A stretch of 64,000 bases of DNA, from NCBI GenBank assembly GCA_964624585.1, contig CAZUXE010000001.1, positions 62,001-126,000 of the forward strand, read 5' to 3'. The stretch comes from CAZUXE01 sp964624585 (GTDB lineage Bacteria; Hydrothermota; Tepidihabitantia; B3-TA06). The position numbers and the translations under genes are program-made. Below are positions 33,246 through 41,445 of this stretch, piece after piece. Below the pieces are notes generated by a model. That model made no database searches and was not told where the DNA came from. It worked only from the letters and a program-made list of their open reading frames with translations. The stretch's first letter is position 1; each line of letters opens with the position of its first letter.

Positions 33246-33958
33246 ACAATCCTCCCATCGCGTAGGGTTATTACTCTCTTTGCATGTTGGGCCACACTGT
33301 CGTCATGAGTTACTACTATTAAAGTGCGTCCCTGTTCATTAAGTTCATCCAGAAGCTGCATAATTTCCTCTTCAGTTTTTGAATCGAGATTACCTGTAGG
33401 TTCATCTGCAAGGATTATAGCCGGATTATTACTCAAGGCACGGGCTATAGCCACACGTTGTGATTCACCACCTGAAAGTTCGTTGGGTTTATGATGCCCA
33501 CGGTCAGCTAAACCTACCTTACGCAATGTATCTTCAACTATTTGTTCACGCTTCTCAGCGTCCATTCCGGAATACTGTAGAGGAAGCTCTACGTTTTGAG
33601 CAGCTGTCAATCGTGGCAAAAGATTGAACTGCTGGAAAACAAATCCTACTTCATGGTTACGCACATAAGCCAATTGATCTGAATTATAACGCGATATCTC
33701 TTGACCTTTAAGGTGATATTCCCCCTCTGATGGAGTATCAAGACAACCTAGAATGTGCATAAGAGTGGATTTACCGGAACCTGAGGAACCCATAATTGCT
33801 ACATAATCGCCTTCGTAGATATCAAGGTCTATATTAACCAAAGCCTTAACAGCAATACGGCCAGTAGCATAAACTCTGGATATCCCGTGCAAGCTAATTA
33901 TCGGCTCTAGCCCCCTATTTTCACTTCTACTCTGGCGCCTTGGCCTTTTTTCCGCCAT
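33242..33958 (-). CDS. ABC transporter ATPase (LolD/MacB type)
   Basis: The 238-residue protein has Walker A GSSGSGKST (57-65), signature LSGGE (161-165) and Walker B I-L-A-D-E-P (182-187). About 18 basic residues precede the usual N-terminus. That extension is encoded within a 52-nt overlap with the 3' end of the adaptor gene. The ATG is supported by AAAGGAGA 7 nt upstream. It powers the MacB-type permease next to it. Confidence 0.93.
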   Translation of the reverse strand: MAEKRPRRQSRSENRGLEPIISLHGISRVYATGRIAVKALVNIDLDIYEGDYVAIMGSSGSGKSTLMHILGCLDTPSEGEYHLKGQEISRYNSDQLAYVRNHEVGFVFQQFNLLPRLTAAQNVELPLQYSGMDAEKREQIVEDTLRKVGLADRGHHKPNELSGGESQRVAIARALSNNPAIILADEPTGNLDSKTEEEIMQLLDELNEQGRTLIVVTHDDSVAQHAKRVITLRDGRIV

Positions 33959-35073
33959 CCGTCTTCTCCTTTCAGGGGTTTTACTTCGTCTCCGTCACTA
34001 AGTGTTCTTAATATTTTGTAGGGACCGGTCACAATCATGTTGCCTTTCTTTAATCCACTGACTATTTCTACAGAACGTCCATCTGAAATACCTGTTTCTA
34101 CAGCTGTTAATTTCACCGTATTGTCTTTTTTAACTACGAAGACTGTTTCACGGGATTCCTCATCTTCATTAATTTTCCTGCGCCCAATTGCCTGAAGAGG
34201 ACATACTACAACATTTTTTCTTTCTGCAGTGATGATATCTGCTGTTACTGACATTCCCGGCCTTTGGGCTGGATCTGTATCTACAAGATCTATCAATACC
34301 TCAAAATCCGTTACGCCTTCAGCAGCTGAGGCCATAGAAGAGTTTGGCATGTAACCTACAGTGCTTACCTTAGCTTTGAAGAATGTATCCGGCATCGCGT
34401 CTAATTTTATTTTTGCACTCTGCCCAACCCTAAGGTTGACCACGTCGGATTCGTCAACATCCACACGCGCCTGCATATCTGAAAGATCAGCTATAGTAAT
34501 AATTACTGTTCCAGCATTGTTCATAGTTCCCATCATCACTGTTTCACCCTGTTCAACGTTTAAGCGAACCACCCTACCTGAAATAGGAGCATATATTCTA
34601 GTTTTAGAAAGATTGTCTTGACTCTGGTCTAGGTGCGCACGCGCAACCTCGAAAGCCGTGCGTAAACGTTCAAATTCAGCTGATGAAATAAGGCTATCAA
34701 CATAAAGAGCCTTTCCCCTGTCGTATGCCAACTTGGCTTGGTCATAATTCGCCTTATTTAAGTCGCGATTAGAACGGGAGCTTACGTCATCCAAAACGCA
34801 TAACAACTGTCCCTTTCTTACCCTGTCTCCTTCCTTGACGTATAGCCTGCGAACCTTGGCAACTATCTCGGCTGAAATATCAACCTGATTTGTTGCACGA
34901 AGCTCACCTGTGGCCGAAACAGTTGAAATTATATCTCTTGATTTAAGCGCGGCAACGTTTACTTCAGGAGCTTTTTTGCGCGATTTCATCAAATTAGAAC
35001 AAACCAATAAACCAAGAATAACCACTACTAGTGAAATTAAAATTATATTTCTAATGCGCTTTTTCTTGTTCAT
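33907..35073 (-). CDS. HlyD/MacA-type periplasmic adaptor
   Basis: The 388-residue protein has one N-terminal membrane anchor (about 8-27). A barrel-sandwich half-motif (R-R-L-Y-V-K-E-G-D-R-V-R-K-G-Q-L-L) comes next, then a coiled-coil hairpin (about 95-160). The second lipoyl half (Y-A-P-I-S-G-R-V) and beta-barrel domains follow. It should bridge the MacB-type permease and the TolC-type channel. Overlaps are 4 nt with the TolC gene and 52 nt with the ATPase gene. Confidence 0.92.
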   Translation of the reverse strand: MNKKKRIRNIILISLVVVILGLLVCSNLMKSRKKAPEVNVAALKSRDIISTVSATGELRATNQVDISAEIVAKVRRLYVKEGDRVRKGQLLCVLDDVSSRSNRDLNKANYDQAKLAYDRGKALYVDSLISSAEFERLRTAFEVARAHLDQSQDNLSKTRIYAPISGRVVRLNVEQGETVMMGTMNNAGTVIITIADLSDMQARVDVDESDVVNLRVGQSAKIKLDAMPDTFFKAKVSTVGYMPNSSMASAAEGVTDFEVLIDLVDTDPAQRPGMSVTADIITAERKNVVVCPLQAIGRRKINEDEESRETVFVVKKDNTVKLTAVETGISDGRSVEIVSGLKKGNMIVTGPYKILRTLSDGDEVKPLKGEDGWRKKGQGARVEVKIGG

Positions 35074-36368
35074 CTATCCTCCGCGAGAACCTGAAGGTTG
35101 GTCCCCAAAAAATAATTTAATTCAGCGCGAGACGACCAGTATGCGGCCAGAGTCTCAACATAGGACCGCTCAGCCGTAGCCAACTCAGCCCCTACCTGCA
35201 ACAAATCGGCAAGGGACTGCGAACCAAGTTCGTGCCGCTTGGCAGAAAGTCGATATACTTCACGCGAAAGTTCAAGATTTTTCCCAGCCGCTTCCCAGTT
35301 TTTATAAGACACCTCTTGCGCAGCAATGAGAGAGGCAAGCCGCTGACGCCAGACCAACTTCTGTTGGGCAAAATTGACTATAGCTTCTTTTCGCCTTAAA
35401 CGCGCTCTATTAATTGCTAAAGCCCTTCCTTTAATATCTATGAAGGAAAAAGACAAGGAAAGACCATAAGTTGTTGGCGTATTTTTCCATTGTGATAGAT
35501 CTGGTATTGGGCCATTTTGAGCAAAATTCTTTGAAGCGTCGAACGACAAAGAAGGTAATATCGTCCCCCAGGCCCCCCAATACGCTAAATTAGACGATGA
35601 AACCTGTTTTTTCAAAACCTCAAAATCGGGATTAGATTCCAACATAGCCATAGATACCACTGTTGAAGAAAGTGAATCCGGATTTTCTGGCAAAGGTAAA
35701 TTTTCCACCTTTATATTCTTGTATTCATCAAGACCAAGCAAATCAGCAAAAACACGTTGCTTATTTTCTATATCCATATGTGTATTAAGAATTTCTGTCT
35801 CAGCTGTCAAAAGAAAGGATTCAGCTCGCAATTTTTCGGCTTTGTTTGCCGCACCAAGTTCAAATTTCTTCACAACTATTCTAAAGTTTTCCTGCGCTCG
35901 CAATTTCTTTTGCTCGGCGCTTTCCGAAAGCGCCTGCGATTTTGCCAGATTATAGTAGGCTCTTTCCACGTCTAATATTAATCTAGCTATCTTTTGCCGC
36001 GATTGCGCTTGTGCGCTAGCATTGTTTTGGAATCCGCCTAGGAAGCTAAAAATAACTGAAGCGTCCAAAACCGGCTGAGACAAAGAAACATTGCTTCGCC
36101 ACATCCCTTTACCTAAACTATCAAGAACCATAGAGTTAGTGGAAGATGACGACCTTAAATTCGGAAGCAAAGATGCAATTCCTTCCGCCAAACTCTGCAG
36201 GCCCTGCTCTTTATCTAGCTTAGCCTTTTCAATGGCTAGACTATTTTCCATAGCATATTCTATTGCGTCTTCCAAATTGATAGGACTACCGTTTGAGGTT
36301 TTTATCCGCGAGGCCTGAACCTGCGTAAATAGTAATGTTGTAAAAATTGTTATGGCAAGACTTTTAAT
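35070..36368 (-). CDS. TolC-family outer-membrane efflux protein, ATT start proposed
   Basis: The 432-residue OEP-family protein has repeated helical halves (A-R-L-I-L-D-V-E-R-A-Y-Y-N-L-A and S-L-A-D-L-L-Q-V-G-A-E-L-A-T-A-E). No ATG, GTG or TTG gives a signal peptide. The first in-frame TTG (36275) begins directly at L-E-D-A-I-E-Y-A. In the same frame an ATT at 36368 follows SD AGGAGAGG at 5 nt. It yields a basic start (K-S-L-A), a hydrophobic core and V-Q-A before the mature part. An upstream TGA closes the frame at 36392-36390. I therefore propose ATT initiation. A sequencing error or mutated ATG is the alternative. Confidence 0.78.
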   Translation of the reverse strand: MKSLAITIFTTLLFTQVQASRIKTSNGSPINLEDAIEYAMENSLAIEKAKLDKEQGLQSLAEGIASLLPNLRSSSSTNSMVLDSLGKGMWRSNVSLSQPVLDASVIFSFLGGFQNNASAQAQSRQKIARLILDVERAYYNLAKSQALSESAEQKKLRAQENFRIVVKKFELGAANKAEKLRAESFLLTAETEILNTHMDIENKQRVFADLLGLDEYKNIKVENLPLPENPDSLSSTVVSMAMLESNPDFEVLKKQVSSSNLAYWGAWGTILPSLSFDASKNFAQNGPIPDLSQWKNTPTTYGLSLSFSFIDIKGRALAINRARLRRKEAIVNFAQQKLVWRQRLASLIAAQEVSYKNWEAAGKNLELSREVYRLSAKRHELGSQSLADLLQVGAELATAERSYVETLAAYWSSRAELNYFLGTNLQVLAEDR

Positions 36369-36612
36369 GTCCTCTCCTAGGTTAATTTTTCAAAATATCC
36401 TAAATCTTCACTCTCACATGTCTGTACAAGAATTCCAATAAAAACCCGCACTGGATATAAATTCTACAAAAATACCGACATATTTATTCATTACTTATAA
36501 ACATATCACTATGTCTTTATTCCTATATCTTTTAGACGCATTGCTACAATAAAAGTTACAACAAAGAACTTGCAAGTAAGTTATTAATTGTATGAAGCTC
36601 GTAAAAATGAGG
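36369..36612. other. AT-rich upstream region of the efflux operon
   Basis: This region of about 240 bases upstream of the TolC gene has several possible minus-strand promoters (for example TTGTAG-N16-TATAGG), but none is clearly best. No gene is seen. Confidence 0.35.
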
Positions 36613-36639
36613 AAGGGGCGGTTCGCAACCGCCCCTTTT
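36613..36639 (-). terminator. Terminator of the TonB/PorV operon
   Basis: AAGGGGCGGTT-CGC-AACCGCCCCTT forms a perfect 11-bp stem with short T-runs on either strand. It lies about 30 nt after the PorV-like stop. Confidence 0.85.
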
Positions 36640-36667
36640 AGGATTTTTAGCTAATTTATCAAGAGTC

Positions 36668-37753
36668 CTAGAACTCTATCCCCAACGAAGCTCTATGAAC
36701 AGGACTAAGATACCAATGCCATTCAAAACTGTAATCGACAGCGACTTTGTAGCCACTGACCGGTATTCTTACGCCAAGTCCAGCCGATGGACCACGACTA
36801 TTACGATTGGAAAGAACCTCACGCATAATCAGTCCGACATCGGGAGTTGACGCTTGATTTGCATCTTTATCGCTCTTCAGGTTTGGAGCGGTATTAAGAC
36901 CAAAACCAGTTCGCAGGAAGAACATCTCGTTAAGAGCGTATTCTAAACCTATGGCGCCTTTTGCCGATTGATCTCCCAGATGTACGAAATCAGCCTCAAG
37001 AGTAAGCCGGGAAGGAGAACCTTCAACAAGGTCTATAGCCAATCCGCCTGCAAATGTGAAAGGAAGCCGGAAAGGCTCAGATATAAACTCAGCAGGGATA
37101 TCTTTTTTCTGCAGGGTATCTTTTTTCGTATTAAAGCCCAGGGTATTACCCTTGTAAGCCATATCAGGACCGAAGTTCTGTAATACGAATCCCAATCTGA
37201 GATTATTAATACCGATATTGTACACTGCACCAACATCAACAGCCCATCCAACGGCAGAAACCTGATCAAGGGCCAAGTCAATTGCCTTAATGGTTATTCC
37301 CGCGGTAAACTTGTCAGTCATTTGACGGGCATAACTAAGACCTATTGCATAGTTATTTGCAGTGTAGAAATTACCGGTGCCGTTTTGTCTCTCTATTGTT
37401 GTTACCTCTATCGGGCCGGAAAGGTGCGCCAGCGCCTGTATTCCTATAGCTCCTGTTGGTCCTGCAGGAAATACAACACCCAGATTCTCTTCAAGCATTC
37501 CTGCAAAAAGAATAGCCTGACCAAACGAAGCGCTAGGGGTTTTGACAGAAGCAATCCCGGCAGGATTCCAGTAAAGAGCGTCGGGACCGTTAGCCATTGC
37601 TGTGTAGGCGCACCCCATGCTGATAGGACGAGCGCCGCCGCCCATAGTCAGGAAGGACGCAGAGGAACCTGCCCCACCCAGACGGGCAGCAAGAGGAGTG
37701 CACAAAGCTGCCAGCACGAGGAGGCCAACTGTAAGTAGTCTTTTGCTTTTCAT
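36668..37753 (-). CDS. PorV/PorQ-type (UPF0164) outer-membrane barrel protein
   Basis: The 361-residue protein has a clear signal peptide ending L-A-A-R. The family start follows: S-A-S-F-L-T-M-G-G-G-A-R-P-I-S-M-G-C-A-Y-T-A, then W-N-P-A-G-I-A. The rest alternates amphipathic strands and ends in an aromatic residue (I-E-F), as expected for an outer-membrane barrel. PorV is a shuttle of the type IX secretion system, and related barrels occur widely in FCB-like genomes without proven T9SS. It lies 11 nt downstream of the giant secreted protein, which has a FlgD-like C-terminus, so a carrier/cargo relation is plausible. Confidence 0.85.
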   Translation of the reverse strand: MKSKRLLTVGLLVLAALCTPLAARLGGAGSSASFLTMGGGARPISMGCAYTAMANGPDALYWNPAGIASVKTPSASFGQAILFAGMLEENLGVVFPAGPTGAIGIQALAHLSGPIEVTTIERQNGTGNFYTANNYAIGLSYARQMTDKFTAGITIKAIDLALDQVSAVGWAVDVGAVYNIGINNLRLGFVLQNFGPDMAYKGNTLGFNTKKDTLQKKDIPAEFISEPFRLPFTFAGGLAIDLVEGSPSRLTLEADFVHLGDQSAKGAIGLEYALNEMFFLRTGFGLNTAPNLKSDKDANQASTPDVGLIMREVLSNRNSRGPSAGLGVRIPVSGYKVAVDYSFEWHWYLSPVHRASLGIEF

Positions 37754-37764
37754 TTCTACCTCCT

Positions 37765-40700
37765 CTAATTAGATTTAACAATGGCAAACTTGCCTGTCGC
37801 TTGTTTACCATCTTTGGTTTTAACCTGCCATATATACAAGCCGTTGGAACAATCAAGGCCTTCACTGGTCAACAGATTCCAGTCTTCGGATCCTGCTGAA
37901 CCCAGAAGACCTGTTCCATCATGCTCTATAGTTCTTATAAGCAATCCGGCGGAATTGAATATGCGTATAGTACATGTCTGAGGCAAGTTCTGGAAGATAA
38001 CGTGTCTGGCGTATTTATTTTCGTCCCAGGGAGCGGTAATGTAGTACGGATTAGGAACCACACGAACCGAATCAAGGGTGCGTACATCCTGCGCTGTATC
38101 GTATTCCACAGGAATCGTTGTAAAACGACATCTATCGCCAGCTACGGTAGCCTTAAGGGTCTTAATCAAGAACTGGTCACCCTGTTGCGGCAATATAGCG
38201 TTAGGATTCTGTTTATACACAAAGGAATCTATAAGGAACGTATCCCCTGAAGCTGTCCTGAAAGTATCAATAAGAAGAAGCGTATCTTTGAAAGTTATTT
38301 CAAACTCTTTGCTTCCGGGTTGAATTTTATCCTTGTATATGAAGAGTTTATCGCCGTGATCAAGTACATCGTCCTTGTTCAATCCTTTAGCGCTCTTACC
38401 GTGGGACCAAAGCAGTGCAAATTTACCGCTTCCGCCACCGTAACGGGAAACAGTAATTGGCATAGTCTTGCCCTTATCATCTTTCCCGGGAGCCACAGTT
38501 ATCAAGTAGTCATGTGTATAGGGAACAGCGCCGCCAGCGGTTTGAGGGAAACCTACATTCCAGTTTAGGGTAGTGGTTGACTTGAGCCATCCTGTATGTA
38601 GAGTGTCTATTAATGTATCCAAATCAAGGGTATCAACCGATACACCAGCTATCTGAATCTTAACACCATCTACAACAGGGCCGCTTTCAACTCCGGAATG
38701 CAGAAGGAATGTATCAACATTAGATTTACTAGCAGGATTTGTAATATCCTTAATATAAGCATACTTTACCGCATTATTCGTATCAGCAAAGAAACCTACT
38801 TCGTATTCGTCTCCTGTAACCTGATCCGGCGAAACAACACTAACATTTACAAAAGCATTTCCTCTACTGGATACCCACTTAAGATTGCTGACATCTGATT
38901 TCTGCCATCCTAGAGGATTAGAGCGCGGAACAGCCCAATAAGTTTTTCCTGTTTTACCGCCTTCAAGAGAACTTACATTTTCCAAAGGCTGAGAACGAGA
39001 GTACGAAGTTACTGAATAATAGTAAACTTTGCCATTGTCGACCTTTTCATCAACATAATAATGTTTAAGACCGGTCTGACCACTAAGTTGTTCTGCTGCA
39101 TAAGTCTTGACAGTAAATTTAGCACCTGAAATAGGAGTAACGATATCTCCCTTTTCAGGATGCTTGTCTTCCAGAATCGTAATTTGAGCACCGTCAATGA
39201 ATATAACGTCACCAGGTTTGTAAGGATAGTAATCCTGACCATCTGTACCACCTGATGTTGGGGTAGAATTAGTTACAGCTGTAACGTGAGCAATAGCATC
39301 AACAAGCTTAGTAATTGTACCTGAAGAAACATTACCGCTGCTTCCGCCAGCTATCGCCTTAATTGCAACATCTGCAGTTCCGTTCCCAACAACAGAAGCT
39401 TCCGCAGTGGTCTCAAAAGTAACTGGCGATTTGTTTGTAATGGTAGAATCCGTAGATACCTTTGTACCCTTAGGAATAACGGTTGTATCGGTAGAATCGG
39501 CAGTTACAGTAAAAGTAACCGTTCCGGTAGCATTAACTGAACCTGGAATTTTAACAACTTTGCCGTCTATCGTATCAAGAACACAGTAGCCGCCTTCTTT
39601 AAGAGCCTCTTCGTTATAGCTTAATTGTTTCTGATCACCAATGTTATATATAAGGTAGTAAAGATTACCGGAAACAGGATCTTTTTTGAAAGTAAGTGTA
39701 TAAGTGTTGTTGCCAAACCCTATTTTTGCAAGGTCAGCACTCGGATGGAATCCAAGAAACTTTCCTACCGCTGTGGAAGGCCCAACTGTATGGTCAACAA
39801 TTACGGTATCCGGATTCTTTGAATCAGCCAAATCATAATCTGCAAGCAAGTCCCAAGTTTCTGCAAGACCTGAAAGACTTCTGTAAACACGGTAACCTTC
39901 AAAAGTAGGCTGATGACTCATAGGATCAATGTAACCTTCAGGACTGCTACTCCAATTAAGATAGACTTTACCATTACCTGGAATTACGTTTAATTGAGGA
40001 TTCGGTGGAGGAGCGTATCCGAAATAGCCGTTGTTGAACTGAATTTTTGCAGCTTTCGCTTTCTCCTGAAGTTCATCTAGCGAATAGGCCACTATAACCG
40101 CGATGGTCACGTTAATCTCTTCTCCAGCCTTAAGCACATCATAGGGACCACAGTTCAGAAGCATACGCACATCATTAGGGTTCTGCCAGGTGTTAAATTG
40201 AGTGGAAGCCATGTAGACATACTTCAAGCTATCATGAGCATCTAAATCAATATCAGAACCATTCTGCCATGTTTCAAAACCAGTCAAGCCTATATCGCCT
40301 GGAGTATCAAGAAGAACCGCGCCAATGTAACCTGCTGGTGTTACCCAGCCTGGTTCAGCGCCATCGGAATCATAGGTATAGCCCATGTTCAATTCCTTAT
40401 CGAAACCAATAAGGTCATCCCAGGCGGCAGGATCCCCTGGACTGGTTCCGCCAGCTGCCTGTCCTATGTCATTATCCATAAAGAAGGAGACATATATATC
40501 TTCAAGATCGAACTCATTCATATTCTTAATCTTATAGTTTATGAATATGTATGAATCGTTGTACTCGTAGTTCCAGGCATAGGTGCGCTGCTCTATCCTT
40601 AAGCCTTGTCCCCAAACGTCATATACTCCACCGCCTGAATTACGTACCCAAATTGTAGTAGCGTCTTTTGCAGGAATCCAGTCACCGGCACGGGCATAGG

Positions 40701-41430
40701 AATCCTGCATGGAGATTATATCACCATTTGCAGGAGAAACCTCTGGCATATGTATTTTTCTGCGCAAAGGATTGATAGCTGCACTATCCACAAAAGGCCA
40801 TTTTACCTGATAGCTAAGCGGTGTAGTTCCAGGAAGCGCAAACAGCCTCTGTTCTTCACCGGTAAAACCAAAACCCTTGGGGATAGTCATGTCGCTAAAG
40901 TAAAGACCGGCAGCGCTAATATCACCCATACCGCCGCCATCTTTCATCCGCGGTTCGGCCATAGCGCCCATATCAGTATAAAATGCAGTTTTACTTACGT
41001 TAGGCTTGCGTTCTTCACCGTTTCCAGTCGGGTACATACTGCCGACCCATAGTCCCCAAGCCCAACAGTAATACTGCTCTGCTCCCTTTGGATATTCGGC
41101 ATTATGTCCTGGAGCTGATGCTCGTAAAGCAACTGATCTTCGAGGATACTCACCTCTATATTCATGCTTATCCGCGAGATGCCTGGGAAATACGCCACCT
41201 TGCAAGGTATTACTTACAAGAAAATCAGAAAGATTTCCGGCGTCAACCCACCATATTCTCCAAAAATCAGCGGGTTCATCGCTTTCTTTAGCGCCACTTA
41301 GCAGGCTCACCCGACGCGGCTGACGTCTTGAGTTAACCTCCAGCTGTTGGGAATCACTCATCCTGGCGACAAGGGGAACAGCTAAAAGCAATGCGCCCGC
41401 TAAAGTAAGAAGTGTTTTTCGTATTTTCAT
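37765..41430 (-). CDS. Giant secreted protein with baseplate-J-like and FlgD-like domains
   Basis: The 1221-residue protein has a signal peptide. The N-terminal 480 residues are aromatic and of unknown fold. A fibronectin-III-like domain lies near 490-560 (G-K-V-Y-L-N-W, then G-Y-R-V-Y-R-S-L). Residues about 640-731 resemble the beta domain of phage baseplate J/gp47 proteins (I-P-K-G-T-K-V-S-T, V-T-F-E-T-T, G-N-V-S-S-G-T-I, V-T-N-S-T-P-T-S-G-G-T-D). The last 90 residues form a FlgD-like/T9SS-like domain (V-R-V-V-P-N-P-Y, then N-G-L-Y-I-W-Q-V-K). Two ATGs follow SD AAGGAGG. The second (41430) has the better spacing. It is a probable surface or secreted structural protein. Confidence 0.75.
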   Translation of the reverse strand: MKIRKTLLTLAGALLLAVPLVARMSDSQQLEVNSRRQPRRVSLLSGAKESDEPADFWRIWWVDAGNLSDFLVSNTLQGGVFPRHLADKHEYRGEYPRRSVALRASAPGHNAEYPKGAEQYYCWAWGLWVGSMYPTGNGEERKPNVSKTAFYTDMGAMAEPRMKDGGGMGDISAAGLYFSDMTIPKGFGFTGEEQRLFALPGTTPLSYQVKWPFVDSAAINPLRRKIHMPEVSPANGDIISMQDSYARAGDWIPAKDATTIWVRNSGGGVYDVWGQGLRIEQRTYAWNYEYNDSYIFINYKIKNMNEFDLEDIYVSFFMDNDIGQAAGGTSPGDPAAWDDLIGFDKELNMGYTYDSDGAEPGWVTPAGYIGAVLLDTPGDIGLTGFETWQNGSDIDLDAHDSLKYVYMASTQFNTWQNPNDVRMLLNCGPYDVLKAGEEINVTIAVIVAYSLDELQEKAKAAKIQFNNGYFGYAPPPNPQLNVIPGNGKVYLNWSSSPEGYIDPMSHQPTFEGYRVYRSLSGLAETWDLLADYDLADSKNPDTVIVDHTVGPSTAVGKFLGFHPSADLAKIGFGNNTYTLTFKKDPVSGNLYYLIYNIGDQKQLSYNEEALKEGGYCVLDTIDGKVVKIPGSVNATGTVTFTVTADSTDTTVIPKGTKVSTDSTITNKSPVTFETTAEASVVGNGTADVAIKAIAGGSSGNVSSGTITKLVDAIAHVTAVTNSTPTSGGTDGQDYYPYKPGDVIFIDGAQITILEDKHPEKGDIVTPISGAKFTVKTYAAEQLSGQTGLKHYYVDEKVDNGKVYYYSVTSYSRSQPLENVSSLEGGKTGKTYWAVPRSNPLGWQKSDVSNLKWVSSRGNAFVNVSVVSPDQVTGDEYEVGFFADTNNAVKYAYIKDITNPASKSNVDTFLLHSGVESGPVVDGVKIQIAGVSVDTLDLDTLIDTLHTGWLKSTTTLNWNVGFPQTAGGAVPYTHDYLITVAPGKDDKGKTMPITVSRYGGGSGKFALLWSHGKSAKGLNKDDVLDHGDKLFIYKDKIQPGSKEFEITFKDTLLLIDTFRTASGDTFLIDSFVYKQNPNAILPQQGDQFLIKTLKATVAGDRCRFTTIPVEYDTAQDVRTLDSVRVVPNPYYITAPWDENKYARHVIFQNLPQTCTIRIFNSAGLLIRTIEHDGTGLLGSAGSEDWNLLTSEGLDCSNGLYIWQVKTKDGKQATGKFAIVKSN

Positions 41431-41445
41431 CATTCCTCCTTAGGC

